A stretch of DNA of 64,000 bases, from NCBI GenBank assembly GCA_023375675.1, contig JALQBC010000021.1:124001-188000 (forward strand). Reading direction: 5' to 3'. This DNA comes from Cytospora piceicola. Taxonomy: Eukaryota > Ascomycota > Sordariomycetes > Diaporthales > Cytosporaceae. The notes beneath the pieces were generated by a model. That model did no database searches. It was not told the origin of the DNA and saw only the letters and a program-made list of their open reading frames with translations. A program made the position numbers and the translations under genes. This document shows, piece after piece, positions 1-11,169 of this stretch (positions within the stretch are counted from its first letter, which is position 1; each line of letters opens with the position of its first letter).

Positions 1-1439
1 GTGTGTCACAACTTTGCTCGGTCTCTTCATCGATGATATTGCTATCTTCATGGGTCAACTCTCAGGAAAGATACCAACGGGCCAATTGAGTTGGATTCGA
101 GACGATGTTCTCCAGATTCAGCGGTTAGCCTACCAAGGACAATGCAACGAGCGATGGACGAGAATAGATGAGTACATCCCAATTGTAACTACAGATGGGC
201 TTCTTGGCCCGTTGAAGGAAGGACCTTTTCCGGGCCAACTGTTCAAGACGGAGAGAAGAGCGTCGGCATATCGACAATGTGGGAACTTGGTCGGAGGTGC
301 ACGGCCAGACCATACTTTTGAACAGTGACTTAAAAACTGAGACTTGGTCTAGGTGACTTGTCGTGGGCTTGGCTAAGGCTTACTGTGGTTGCAGGTCCTC
401 ATGAGATCAGGTACGACGAATATTAATCAGGTTGAACTGCCCAGGTGCCACATGAGTAGCCAAGTACTTAAAAAACTTGAAAATTCTACTTCCGATTGAG
501 GTAACCTTGAATAATTCAAATCAGTCGTTCTGTATGCATGAGAGATGAGAGCAGTCTCAGTTTTATCGCCCCGTAGATACAGCAATTTCTCCGAGGATTT
601 TGTTGGCCATTGCTCGTATTCGATGCGGGGGTTGGTATCAGTACTTAGTATTCAGGAGGGCGACTCGAGCCCATGCACTTCCTCATCATCTGCAACATTT
701 GGGTCTGTTGGGGATTTACACTTCACTATCAAAGATAGGACAGAACAAGTTGAATGGTGGTTGTCGTGCTCGATGGCCCATTGAAATATGTATGTTTTGG
801 CGAATATTTATGTGACACGATATTCTCCTGAAGCAACTGGGTATGACTGCATTATGCAACTATATTTACGGTTCCATCTGGAATACCACACTACAAGGAT
901 CTAAGGTATTCCATCATTGATACTCTAGCTTGAGACGACGTCAGAGCCATGGTCAATGAATTCCATACCCCGCAATGAGCTGGCACGCTATACTGTTGAA
1001 GGATGTCTTCCCCGGACAGATCTGGGCTCCCGAAAATTTACCCCGGACTTTACTATTAATACCGAGGCACTGTCACTCCTCCTTCTCCTCCATATCCAGG
1101 GCTCTCAAAGCTTCTTGCCACTACCCTGTCGGAGCTGCGATTATCCGGGCAATTCCCCGGCACTTGGTAAACGTGCTCGATCTAGCTGCATTGTGTTGAT
1201 CCGAGTCTGCACTGAGGTTGCCTGTACTGGATCGAGGACCCAAAGTGACTGCAGCATGCATTTGAATTCTTAAAATCCGTCGAATTCATCTCGACCGGAC
1301 AAGGGAACTGCTGTCAAGTAGATATAGAACTCGGATACCCCCCCCCACCCCCACAAATCTTACTCTATCGAAGTTTACTTTCTATCTTCCGGCCATTTTC
1401 TTTCCCCGGCCAACTTACCCACTGAATCGAACAGAGAAG
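1..1439. other. Intergenic region upstream of the MFS gene
   Basis: I see no supported gene here. The short open frames in 14-1273 lack recognisable domains, do not join through plausible splice sites and overlap one another on both strands. A C-rich run lies near 1340-1352, about 90 bases before the transporter ATG, and pyrimidine-rich sequence follows, which would suit a fungal core promoter or 5' UTR. No tRNA or rRNA signature was seen. Confidence 0.5.
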
Positions 1440-3136
1440 ATGTCATCTCCATCGTCGACGAAATTGGAGGAGGCCCAAGAGGCCACGTCCGTGCAGAATG
1501 AGTACGCGGTGAGACGCTCCTTAAGCTCCAAGCCACGCGAATTCATGGCGTCTGTCCAAACGACACGGCATCTAACACTAAACAGGATGAGACCCGATAC
1601 CTCTCCGAAGAACACAGGCAATACCTTCTCCAGAGACACGGCACTTTGGACCTGGACCCCATTCCCGACATGTCGGACGCCGACCCGTATAATTGGTCGC
1701 AGAAGAAGAAGATTACGAACCTGATAATCGTCGCCTTCCATGCCATGATGGGGACGTTCACGGCGGCCAGCATCATGGCCGCGTTCGTGGACATCGCGGC
1801 GGATCTTGACATTGAGGTGCAGACAGCCAGCTACCTCACATCATTGGTCATCGCCATCCTCGGCGGCGCGCCTCTGTTCTGGAGACCGCTCTCGCAGCGT
1901 TACGGACGCCGGCCCATATTTTTGATCTCGCTCGTCTGCAGCCTGGTCGGCAACATTGGCTGCGCCAAGTCGTACTCCTACGCCACCATGGCCTTGTGCC
2001 GAGCCATAACTGCCGTCTTTGTGTCTCCAGCTGTGGCAATCGGATCCGGTATTGTGGTTGAGACGTTCTTCAAGAACGAGAGGGCTCGCTACATGGGCAT
2101 CTGGACCATCATGGTGACCTTGGGGATTCCAATCGCTCCCTTGATCTTCGGATTTGTGGCAATGAGAGTCGGATACCGATGGATTTACTATATTCTCGCC
2201 ATTGTCAGTACCCCAGATATGTCTAGGTCTTTACTTAACCCTAGCTAACATACGTGTTTCCAGACCAATGCCGTCCAATTTATCCTCTACTTTTTCTTCG
2301 GGCCTGAATCGCGCTATATCCGCGGGTCCAAAGCCCCCGAGGATGAGAAGCACAAGTCCGACTTCCAGAAACAATACGTCAGCTTCCGCCGCATAGACAA
2401 GACCCCCATCACCTGGTACGACTTCGTCGAGCCTCTCACCTACGCGGCACACCCGTGTGTCTTGTTCCCAGCCGTCGCCTACGCCATGGAGTTTCTCTTC
2501 ACCTCCATCATGATCACCGTCGAGATCCCGCAGCTCTTCCCGGAGCTGTTTGGATTCAACGCCCAGCAGAACGGGCTGCAGCTGATCGCCGTGATCATCG
2601 GTACCATCATTGGCGAGCAGCTGGGCGGCCGCATGTCGGATGTTTGGATGTCCCAGCGAAGGAAGAGACTGGATGGCAGGAACCCTGAGCCCGAGTTCCG
2701 CCTCTGGCTGAGTTACTTCGGTTTCGCGCTGTGTATCACCGGCCTGGTAGTCTTCCTTGTACAGCTCTACTATGCTGGGCACGCCTGGAACGTCACCCCC
2801 TTGGTTGGTGCCGGCATCTGCTCCGTGGGCAACCAGATTGTCACCACGGTCCTGATGACATATGCTGTAGACTGCTACCGACAAGATGCCGCCAGCGTTG
2901 GTGTGTTCATCACATTTGTGCGTCAGATATGGGGGTTCATTGGGCCATTCTGGTAAGTACTTCTCCTCTTTGCCCGAACGTGTTCCTGCTTTGGTTCTGA
3001 CAGAGGATATAGGTTCCCAGAATTGATTGCAGAGGCTGGCTACAAGGTCACTGCAGGTGTCGCCACGGCCATGATTGTTGCCCTATCTATCATCCCGATC
3101 TTAGTGGTGCAGTGGAAGGGCCGTTCATGGAGGTGA
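1440..3136 (+). CDS. MFS transporter, DHA1-like, four exons
   Basis: This encodes a predicted plasma-membrane major facilitator transporter of about 499 residues, probably a proton-coupled exporter or importer of small molecules. My exon model is 1440-1508, 1586-2203, 2264-2952 and 3013-3136. The introns start GTGAGA, GTCAGT and GTAAGT and end CAG, CAG and TAG, and all phases join cleanly to a TGA stop. The N-terminus is hydrophilic. The DP-x-NW-S motif before the first membrane segment (about residues 56-61) is typical of fungal DHA1 proteins. A motif-A-like loop, SQRYGRRP (about 126-133), follows the second segment. A charged central loop (about 250-280) precedes the second half, and the last helix sits in exon 4. 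The family has about 12 membrane helices and the length fits. The substrate cannot be read from sequence. The neighbouring P450 on the same strand suggests a shared role in secondary metabolism or detoxification, which is inference. The second intron has a GTC donor and is the least certain border. Confidence 0.88.
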
Positions 3137-4577
3137 AGTGCCAGGTGGTCCAGCACTGGTATTGCAATCGCATGCTGAACCTCCCAAGCTGCCGAGTTAC
3201 GTATATCTACTATAATGAACACAATATATTCAGGGATATATCGCAATAATCGGCATATTCCGGACCCGTCTTAAGCTTCCATCTTGAACTGTTTGGCTGT
3301 GATCGTCACTAAAGTCCCGGCCGACGTAGAAACTGGCACGCACACCCAAAGCTCCGTGTCACGCGACAGCTCAAGAAAATGACCTTATACTTCCTCAATT
3401 CCGGATCAGCTCTGATCGAAGCGTTCTGGTCGGAGATCAGCCTTGGAGGTAAGGAGGTCGTCACAGAGAGAAGCGGCCAGTGCCAAGAGGTGTCCCATAT
3501 CTTCACATGTTTTTCTTCCACAAGTGATTGAGTCCAGCGAGAAGATTACAAGTGGGACTTTCGATAACAGTTGGTCTATAAGCCTATCAGCCAACTCGCC
3601 TATTTGTTGAAAGCTTGCTTCGTAAATCTCCATTTACTCTTGCTTGAATTCTTGACATACAAAGATCTGTTTCGGCATCTGGGAAAAGCGGTTCGGCCCT
3701 GGCTTTGGTTCACTTTACATATGTAGCTATCTACTTGGGTAAGTACCCTAGGGTAGGCAAGTGAAGTGTATTTTCATATATATATAGTCCACTTAGGTGA
3801 ATATGATGATGGCATTTCTCTTTTGGGAAAAAACCAGCCAGGGTTTGTATGGGGTAAATGAGTGAACTAATCGCAATAGGCAAAAGAAGAGCCATTATAA
3901 GCCCTTCTGCCTTACTATGTATATGCTATTTCTGCTGATCATTATAGGTACCCTGATTTTCTTGTACCTAGGTATGGAACGTAATTGTACGCTATATATA
4001 TATTACCAATCACTGCGGCCCTGGTCCCTTTTTCTTACCCAGAATATCTGGGGTAACACCAACACTCCTCCCTGTCCAACGATTCTCGTTCACTTGTGCC
4101 GTGGTTAGGCTCAGACCCCGCAATAATCCTTTATTGAAGTACAGAGTGATGGCATGGTTGGTGTCGGCATGTTTCGAGGATGAATATCAACCCCAAGAAA
4201 CAGTCACATATATCCAGATGTATTATGCGAGGGATTACTAACACGTTCTCACCAATGTGACGGATTCTCCATGCAGTGATACCTCACTAAGCAGAAGAAA
4301 ACAGCAGAGTCCAAGGATATGGCACACTGATATGCAGGTCGAAGAATGATGCCCTGTGTACGTGGCAGTGATTAGTGATCCGGAGTACAGATAGGCACAC
4401 ACAATAGCAGCCAAGAGCTCCTTAGGCACATCAAATCATGGGCTTGGACTAAAAGAGAAGTGTGACCGACACTGTCGTTATATGTGTAGCTCCCTCCGCC
4501 CCCCAACCTCTCATGCGCCCCGTCGTCTTGACTCCTCGCTTCCTTCCAACTTCGGACCACGGAACCCGCCAACGAAC
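3137..4577. other. Intergenic region between MFS and P450 genes
   Basis: No gene is supported. Two overlapping minus-strand frames near 3309-3633 look like chance. The stretch holds palindrome-like words of the ACCTAGGGTA/TACCTAGGTA type around 3735-3760 and 3945-3975, and A/T-rich sequence near 3775-3800. It should contain the 3' end of the transporter transcript and the P450 promoter, but I cannot fix either. Confidence 0.5.
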
Positions 4578-6355
4578 ATGCCAGAGATATACCCGGCCTA
4601 CGGGCCCTACACGGCCGTAGCGGGACTCCTATTCCTCGTGCTCTTCTCTGTCGCGCGGTGGGTGATCTCCACGCTGAGACCCCAGAACTTCCCGCCAGGC
4701 CCCCCTGTCATCCCGGGACTCGGCAACCTCCTCCAGATCCCCCCTCGCAAGCCATATCTGAAGTTCCACGCGTGGTCGAAGCAGTACGGTGACCTGTTCT
4801 CCCTCAAGACTGGGGCCGGCAACCTCGTCGTCATCAACAACCCGGCTATCGTGCACGAGCTATTCGATAAGCGCGGTGCTATCTATTCCAACCGGCCAGT
4901 ATCACATGTTTTGACGAAGTATATATGGTACGGACCGGAAGATAAGTCCGCTGCCATAATGCAGTACGGTAGTAAGATGGATACATGATCTAATCCCAAA
5001 TAAGTACTGTATGGCTAAGTCCGCTTTCAGGCTATTATCAACGCTGGAGGAAGACATTTCAGTATATTCTGAGCAACGCCGGGATCAAGAGGATCATGCC
5101 CCTACTCGAAGCTGAGGCGTGCAAATTTTGCAAAGAGCTCCTCAATGATGAGGCTAATTACAAGGATTGCCTGCGGTCTTGGTCCCTTGGGGTCCCGCTT
5201 GTCGCCACCAGCGGACAGCGTCTGGATGCCATGCCGTCGGGGTATGCAGATAACTTCTTCCAATCGCAGGAAGACATCCTGAAACTCTCCATCCCGGGAT
5301 CTGCACCACCAGTAGACATTTTCCCCATCCTGAGATATGTCCCCGAGTTCCTAGCCAAGTGGAAAACGGAAGCTCGGCGCCTCCGGCAGGTCATGGCGCA
5401 GGAAGCGGCGGGTTATCTCAACGCCGGCAGGAGACAGTATGAGCAGGTGCAGGAAGAGCCCAGCTCAGTCCGATTCGAGGGCATCATCGCCAAGGTCCTG
5501 CGGGAGCAGGACTTGCCGGGCACGACCAAGGAGGGCTGGCGCTTCACTAACGTGGAGTTGGGCCACATGGGCCGGGATATCATTGGTGGCGCTGTTGATA
5601 CGACCTCGGCCACGTTTGAGAACCTGATGTGCTGCTTTGCCGCGTTTCCCGACGTGCTCAAAAGGGCCCAAGAAGACGTCGACCGAGTCGCGGGCAGCAG
5701 GCCGCCGACGGGGCAGCAGATTGGCGAGCTGGTGTATCTGAAGGCGTGCATATCCGAGGTCAGCATATACTGTAGCCCTAAAGGACCGAATATCTAGCTA
5801 ACAGTGCTCCGTCTCGTCTGTACCTAGGTACTACGCTGGCGCCCAACCGCCCCAAGCGCCATCCCGCACGTGCTTGTGAGAGAGGACCGCTATGGGGACT
5901 ATGTCTTCCCCAAAGGAACCGTGTTCATTGCAAACGCCTGGACCATTCACAGAAATGAAGATGAGTACGAGCGCCCGGAGGACTTCGACCCCGAAAGGTT
6001 CGTCAACAACCCCTTCGGCCTCCGGACGGACAACTCTCCTGCGCCTCAGCAAGATTTAGACAGCAGTGGGCGCCGCATCCTCTATACTTTCGGCTCTGGA
6101 CGGCGGCAGTGCCCCGGCGAGCAGTTCGCAGTCACCACCGTGATCTTGGCTGCTTCTAAGCTCATCTGGACTTTCGACGTCTTGCCGCCCCCGGGAGGTG
6201 TCGATCTGAGCATCGAGTCGGGCTATAAAGATGGCTTCGTCACTGAGCCCATCGACCCCAGTGTGATATTGAGACTCAGGGACGAGAGTCGGAGAGGCGC
6301 TCTTCTGGAGGATCTGGCTAGAGCTGAAGCTATTGCAGGGGATATATTGGGCTGA
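4578..6355 (+). CDS. Cytochrome P450 monooxygenase, three exons
   Basis: This is a microsomal class II P450 of about 548 residues that would take electrons from cytochrome P450 reductase and oxidise a small substrate. Exons are 4578-4968, 5031-5758 and 5828-6355, with GTAGTA...CAG and GTCAGC...TAG introns, and the phases join exactly. I start at the ATG at 4578. An in-frame ATG further upstream (4482) would put a long polar stretch before the membrane anchor. An N-terminal hydrophobic anchor (about residues 11-32) is followed by a proline hinge PPGPP (39-43). The I-helix oxygen-binding motif GGAVDTT lies at about 316-322 and the ExxR pair at E373/R376, reassembled across intron 2. PERF is at 428-431, and the haem loop FGSGRRQCPG at 461-470 has the ligand Cys468. 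The C-helix has WRKTF (136-140), with Phe where Arg is common at W+4. The overall look resembles fungal O-methylsterigmatocystin oxidoreductase-like P450s, but the substrate is unknown. Confidence 0.93.
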
Positions 6356-7449
6356 TAGCAACGGTGGAGCCTGTTATGGATGTCACCCGATGTCAGTCAT
6401 GATGACCACGCCACCATGAGCATGTCCTCTTGTATAAGCATTTGATAGTGTCAAGAAAAGACACATGAGAATCCGATGAGACCCACACTGCCAACTGGAG
6501 GAATACACCGTTCAAACATCCTAAGGAAGGGAGGTTATTGTACTGCCCAACATTTGAACTATCCTGATCTTGTCTCACTATCTTCTCGACGAAACTGAGA
6601 AAAGCGAATCATTGGTCAGCGACATAGGCCCTGTGCGCCTAAGTATTGTGAATCAAACAGAACTTTGAAGCAAGACCAATCTCCATGCAGTGCTTCCGCC
6701 CAGGATACATACTACCTAGTTAGTAGGTAGTTCATGTACTCTCTGAAGCAGGTGGAATGAAGTTGAATTTAGCTTGTTGCAAGCGACCGCGGGGAAACTG
6801 CGGCAAAGTGGAGCAGAAACCCTCGGTCCCGATGCCCCACTACCCAAGTACCGAGGTAGACATGTACCTAGGTAGTTACTCACTAAAGTAGGCACTCGAG
6901 GTACCTACCCTAGGTAGGTACTTGAATATGTACTCAAGTACCCTCGTAGAAACCCACAATTGTAGGGGTTTAACAACGACTGGGCGGACTCTCCATCCTG
7001 CGACAACTGCCAGCCTCGAGAGAAACGTCAACCTGTAAGCTACAGCCCGTAAAAATTCTATCTATGTTAACAGCTTGATTTCTGCACAGGCCATACCGTG
7101 CCATATTGATCATCGACGGTGACCTCCACATAGTGACCGCAACTCAACATGACAGGTCAACCACCGTCCTTCTCCTCCCAAGAGTGGTCTTGGGCCCTCT
7201 ACAAGCCTGAATACGATAGAGGTCTGATGAAGCTCCCGTATTCGTCTGACAGGTCATCATAATAATGCTTATAAAAAAACAGAACGCCATGACGGCTTGC
7301 CCGTCAAGTCAGTGGGGTGCCCCGTTGTCACAGTGCCAGTGAGTCCTGCGATCACCCTCGGTGCTGTCATGCCTACGGATTGAACCGGTCAGTTTCAACT
7401 GGATTGTGCTTATTTCTCGTGCTAAGACAACAGCTTGCTGGGTGACAAT
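6356..7449. other. Intergenic region, convergent 3' ends
   Basis: The P450 (+) and the glutaminase 3' fragment (-) converge here, so both transcripts should end in this stretch. No gene is supported: open frames are short and domain-free. The notable content is the cluster of short palindromes listed separately. An A-rich run lies near 7272-7282. No RNA gene was recognised. Confidence 0.5.
6706..6960. repeat. Cluster of ACCTAGGTA-type palindromes
   Basis: Within about 250 bases the words ACCTAGTTAGTAGGT, TACCTAGGTAG, GGTACCTACC and CCTAGGTAGGTACTT occur close together, several of them near-perfect inverted repeats centred on CCTAGG. Similar words occur once inside the second P450 intron (about 5821-5830), near 3735-3760 and 3945-3975, and inside the right terminal repeat of the element near 53530-53555. 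Function is unknown. They may be dispersed micro-repeats or hairpin-forming sites, and no protein is known to me to bind them. Confidence 0.5.
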
Positions 7450-8346
7450 CTACCAGCTCCCGTTCAGCGCCAACAGCGCCCAGACACTCCCAACTGTTGG
7501 CCTCGCCTTGTTGACGACATATGTGCCGACGTCCGAAGTCCCTTCCACGATAAACTTGGTCGGCATTGGCACAGAGTTGAGACCGTTCGTTAGGAACCCA
7601 TGCATCGCGTTCACAGCCCTCTCGCCGATCCCATGACTCGACGCATACTTGTCGCTCACTGCGCCAGCCCACAACGCCCATTCCGAGATCATGAAGTTGA
7701 CGTCGTCTCCGTTTCCCGGCTGAGCATAGAGGACCCCTCCGCTGACATCAGCGAGTGCCGCATACTGGTCGCTATACCAAGCAGCCTCCAGCTCAGCGGC
7801 GGCCGACGGGAAAGTGTCCAGCCCGAGCAGGGCGTCCGGAAACAGGTGGAAGGCTGTCAACCAGCTATCCGTGTAGCCGTAATTATACGTCAGATGAGTC
7901 GATCCCGAGCTATTGTCCAGTCCTACACCGGTTTGGGTGTAGATGGTGTCCGCGAAGCTTTCGCCATACGATGTATAGTTCGACAGGTCAAAGAGAGCAC
8001 CCAAAGCCTTGAGCCCCACCGCCGCAGACATGGCTAGGCCGGTTTGATTAGCACTGGAGGTGATCGCGTCGACGGTGCTGAGCTGGTCTGAGGGGTACAA
8101 GCCATTGGCAACGGTCCAATCTCCCGCCACGAGGAGCCTGTCCTTGTACGTGTCTAGCCAAGAGTTCGATTCTCCCGTCGCATGCGCGTGCGCGTACAGG
8201 AGGGTGAAGAAGGGCGCCGTGGCTTCGACATAGATGGCTTCGCCGCCTCCGGCATTGTGGCCTGACGCCGTTGGATAGACTGAAATGTCTCATTAGTACG
8301 ATCCCGCGTTGGTCCGCTTGTCCAAAACAAACTTACCTCCAAGATC
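7450..8346 (-). pseudogene. gtaA: GtaA-like glutaminase, detached 3' half
   Basis: This is the C-terminal half of a secreted GtaA-type glutaminase, the fungal family with DUF5127/DUF4965/DUF1793-type regions that hydrolyses L-glutamine outside the cell. Read on the minus strand, a short exon remnant ends at 8337 with the codons for Asp-Leu-Gly. An intron (8336-8280, GTAAGT...CAG) follows, and coding runs from 8279 to the TAG at 7450, about 277 residues. The segment starts YPTASGHNAGGGEA, matching the family's conserved YPNATGH region. It then has a Trp/Tyr-rich helical domain with ANQTGLA, SYGESFA and NYGYTDSW, and ends shortly after RPTVGSVWALLALNG, the usual family C-terminus. It has no start codon or promoter of its own: immediately upstream lies the terminal repeat of the giant element. 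The matching 5' half is at 54022-55266 on the same strand, and together they give about 695 residues, the normal family length. It is unlikely to be translated. Confidence 0.85.
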
Positions 8347-8406
8347 ATCCCTGTCAAGCGAGAGTAAATTTTCTCCATTTTCGGCAGGTCTTAACTCCTG
8401 AGACAC

Positions 8407-8520
8407 TGTTTCTGGAGTGCATCTCGAGTCTGATATATGTTTTTAGAGTGCATTTTCGAGTATGATATATGTTTTTAGAGTGTATCTTCGAGTCTGGTAC
8501 ATGTTTTTAGAGTGCATTTA
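8407..8520 (+). repeat. 31-32-base tandem units near the left tip
   Basis: Three full copies and a partial one of a unit beginning TGTTTCTGGAGTGCATCTCG or TGTTTTTAGAGTGCATTTTC. Mutations between copies are mostly C/T and G/A transitions. Two or three related units lie inverted near 53855-53975 at the right end. Confidence 0.75.
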
Positions 8521-8544
8521 AAGCTGACACATACATCGTGAGGT

Positions 8545-9205
8545 TTACTTCGACCCTCGACCCTCGACCTTCGAATCTGATCGTAGCCACCACTTTGTCT
8601 CCATATCGCCTTCGAATTTAATCGTAGCCATCTCTGTCGCCCTCGACCCTCGACCTTCGAATCTGATCGTGGCCATCTCTGTCGCCCTCAACCCTCGACC
8701 CTCGACCCTCGACCTTCGAATCTGATCGTGGCCATCTCTCTCTCTATGTCGCCTTCGAATTCGGGTACTAGCCTTCGAGTCTGATCGTAGCCAACTCTCT
8801 GTCTCTATGTCGCCCTCGATTTCGACCCCTAGCCTTCGAGTCTGATCGTGGCCATCTCGAATCTAATCGTAGGCATCTCTGTCGCCCTCGACCCTCGACC
8901 TTCGAACCTAATCGTAGCCATCTCTTTGTCTCCATGTCGCCTTCGAATCTGATCGTGGCCATCTCTGTTTCTATGTCGCCCTCGACCCTCGTCCTTCGAG
9001 TCTGATCGTAGCCAACTCTCTGTCTCCATGTCGCCTTCGAATCTGATCGTGGCCATCTCTGTTTCCATGTCGCCCTCGACCCTCGTCCTTCGAGTCTGAT
9101 CGTAGCTAACTCTCTGTCTCTATGTCGCCTTCGAATCTGATCGTAGCTATCTCTGTCTCTATGTCGCCCTCGATTTCAACCCCCAGCCTTCGAGTCTGAT
9201 CGTCT
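8545..9205 (+). repeat. TCTGATCGTGGCCATC satellite
   Basis: Irregular tandem units of roughly 50-70 bases are built from TTCGAATCTGATCGT, GGCCATCTCTGT, CTATGTCGCC and CTCGACCCTCGACC. The CTCGACC sub-motif is itself repeated two to four times per unit. The short open frames seen on the minus strand in this array are by-products of the repeat. The right end has about one copy of the unit (near 53750-53830). Confidence 0.8.
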
Positions 9206-9312
9206 AGCTTCCGCCACGGCTTCCGCCACGGCTTCTATTATACCTTCGAGTCCTTAGCTAATAGTCCCCTGTTTAACTAACCGTAGCCGTATAGGTAGTG
9301 TTTCTAGAGTAT

Positions 9313-10322
9313 CTTACGGTCGGTCCGCCCCGGAAGATCTACGTACGATACCTCTTACGGCCGGTCTGCTACGGTCGGCTTAAGCTATACCGAGTAAGAA
9401 AGGCGATACGGGAGGCTATAATGCCTTTTACGGTCGGTCTACTACGGAAGATCTACGATAGCTACGATGCCTTTACGGTCGGTCCGCCCCGGAAGATCTA
9501 TAATAGCTACGATACCTTTTACAGCCGGTCTGTTACGGTCGGTCCGAGCTATACCGAATAAGAAAGGCGATACTAAGCTATAATGCCTCTTATAGTCGGT
9601 CCGCTATAAAGCACGTAATATATAGCTACGATACTTTTACCGTCGGTTTACTATAGAATATATAGCGTATAGTCGGTCCGCCTTAAAAGATTTACGATAG
9701 CTACGATACCTTTTATAGTCGGTCCGCTACAGAATATATAACGTATAGCTATAATACCCTTAATAGTCGGTCTACCTCGAAAGATTTACAATAGCTACAA
9801 TACCTTTTATAGTCGGTCCGCTATAAAATATATAACGTATAGCTATAATACCTCTTACGGTCGGCTTAGGCTACGCCGGGTAGGAAAGGCGATATTAAGC
9901 TACGATACCTTTTACGGCCGGTCCGCCCCGGAAGATTTATAATAGCTACGATACTTCTTATAGTCGGTCCGTTACGGAATACGGAAAATATAACGTATAG
10001 CTACGATACCTTTACAGTCGGTCCGCTATAGAATACGTAACATATAGCTACGATGCCTTTTACGGTCGGTCTGCTATAGAAGATCTACGATAGCTACGAT
10101 ACCTTTTATAGTCGGTCTGCTACGGAATATATAACGTATAGCTATAATACCTTTTACAGTCGGTCCGCCTTAAAAGATCTATAATAGCTACGATACCTTT
10201 ACGGTCGGTCTACTCTGCTACGGAATATATAACGTATAACTACAATACCTTTTACGGTCGGTCCGCCCCGGAAGATCTATAATAGCTATAATACCTTTTA
10301 TAGTCGGTTTGCCGCAGATATA
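9313..10322 (+). repeat. ACGGTCGGTCCG / AGCTACGATACC satellite
   Basis: There are more than a dozen degenerate units of about 45-75 bases, each with TACGGTCGGTCCG, CCCCGGAAGATCTA or a TATAACGTATAG variant, and AGCTACGATACCTTTTA. TGCC/TACC and CGG/TAG differences between units are RIP-type transitions. Two inserts of ACCGAGTAAGAAAGGCGATA-like sequence interrupt the array near 9390, 9550 and 9870. The right end carries a short version (53478-53650). Confidence 0.8.
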
Positions 10323-10429
10323 TAAACATTATAAAGTTAGTTAGTTACTTTAACAGGCACTTTATAATATAAAGCTAAATCTATTTAGTTCGTCTTAATC
10401 TATACGAAAAGATATCGTACGCCGTTATA

Positions 10430-10582
10430 TATAATAAACACCTACTGAAAAATTATTATTTAAAAAGACACCTCGCTATATACAATAAACACTTACTAAA
10501 AAATCATTATCTAAAAAGACACCTTACTATACACAATAAACACCTACTAAAAAATTATTATTTAAAAAAATACCTTACTAGC
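10430..10582 (+). repeat. Three tandem units of about 50 bases
   Basis: Three copies of a unit containing ATAAACACCTACT, AAAAATTATTATTTAAAA and GACACCT lie just inside the left satellite. Several CA dinucleotides survive here, more than in the sequence that follows. Confidence 0.7.
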
Positions 10583-11169
10583 GTAATACCTATAAGTATA
10601 TATATAAGCTACTTTAGTATTACAGTTTATATAGCCTTACGTAGCTTCCGTATTGTATCTTTAAAGGTTATATCGGATCGGGTACTTTAGCTAAAGGTAA
10701 TAAAGTCTATAGTAAAGATTTACTTTTCTAAACGATAGTTATAACAGAGGTTATAAGGCTATAAATCTAAGCCGTTCGGCTTAAAGCTATTTAGTTTTTA
10801 ATACTTCTTTTAGTATAAGGTTAACGTAAAGCTATTAAAGGTGTTTAAAATAATCTTTACGCTAGCCTTACCGTAAAAGTAAGTAGTAAACCTATAAGTT
10901 ATACTATAGGTATTATAATCGTAATACCGGCTATATATTATACGACCGGTTAAAACTAAATAAGGATTTTAAAAATTAAATAGTAGTATTTATCCTTTAA
11001 ATATATTTAAATAGTTAAAGTAGTTATTATTATCGGTATAAACTATTATAAAAAAGTCTGTTTAAAGTATGTCGGTAATATTTATATATTTAAAAGTAAA
11101 GTAGTTATAAATAATAAACAGGGAAAAGCTTAAAGTAAAGACGATAAGGTTTACCGAAATACTAAAAAA

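Larger units (their letters stand above)
8351..10322 (+). repeat. Left terminal inverted repeat with subterminal satellites
   Basis: In order this holds an outer tip (8351-8406), 31-32-base units (8407-8520), a unique AAAGCTGACACATACATCG block (near 8520-8540), a first satellite (about 8545-9205), and a TAGCTTCCGCCACGGC block. These are followed by a GCCGTATAGG-TAGTGTTTCTAGAG junction (near 9285-9310) and a second satellite (about 9313-10322). The same order recurs inverted at the right end in shortened form. The outer kilobase still contains many CpA and TpG, unlike the interior. Confidence 0.8.

Noticed and set aside
14..328. Open frame of 104 codons at the left edge
   Set aside because: There is no recognisable domain and no supporting splice or context signal, so it was left out as likely chance.
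8340..8351. Target-site duplication at the borders
   Set aside because: The plus-strand flanks (…ATCATCC and GTGAGGT…) do not match. A duplication may be lost or the border misplaced by a few bases.
8768..9068. Two minus-strand open frames of 64 and 79 codons
   Set aside because: They lie wholly in the subterminal satellite and translate its repeat unit (ATIRFEGD-type words), with no gene signals.
9298..9561. Plus-strand open frame of 87 codons
   Set aside because: It translates the TCGGTCCG satellite in repeated PPRKIY-type words, a repeat by-product.
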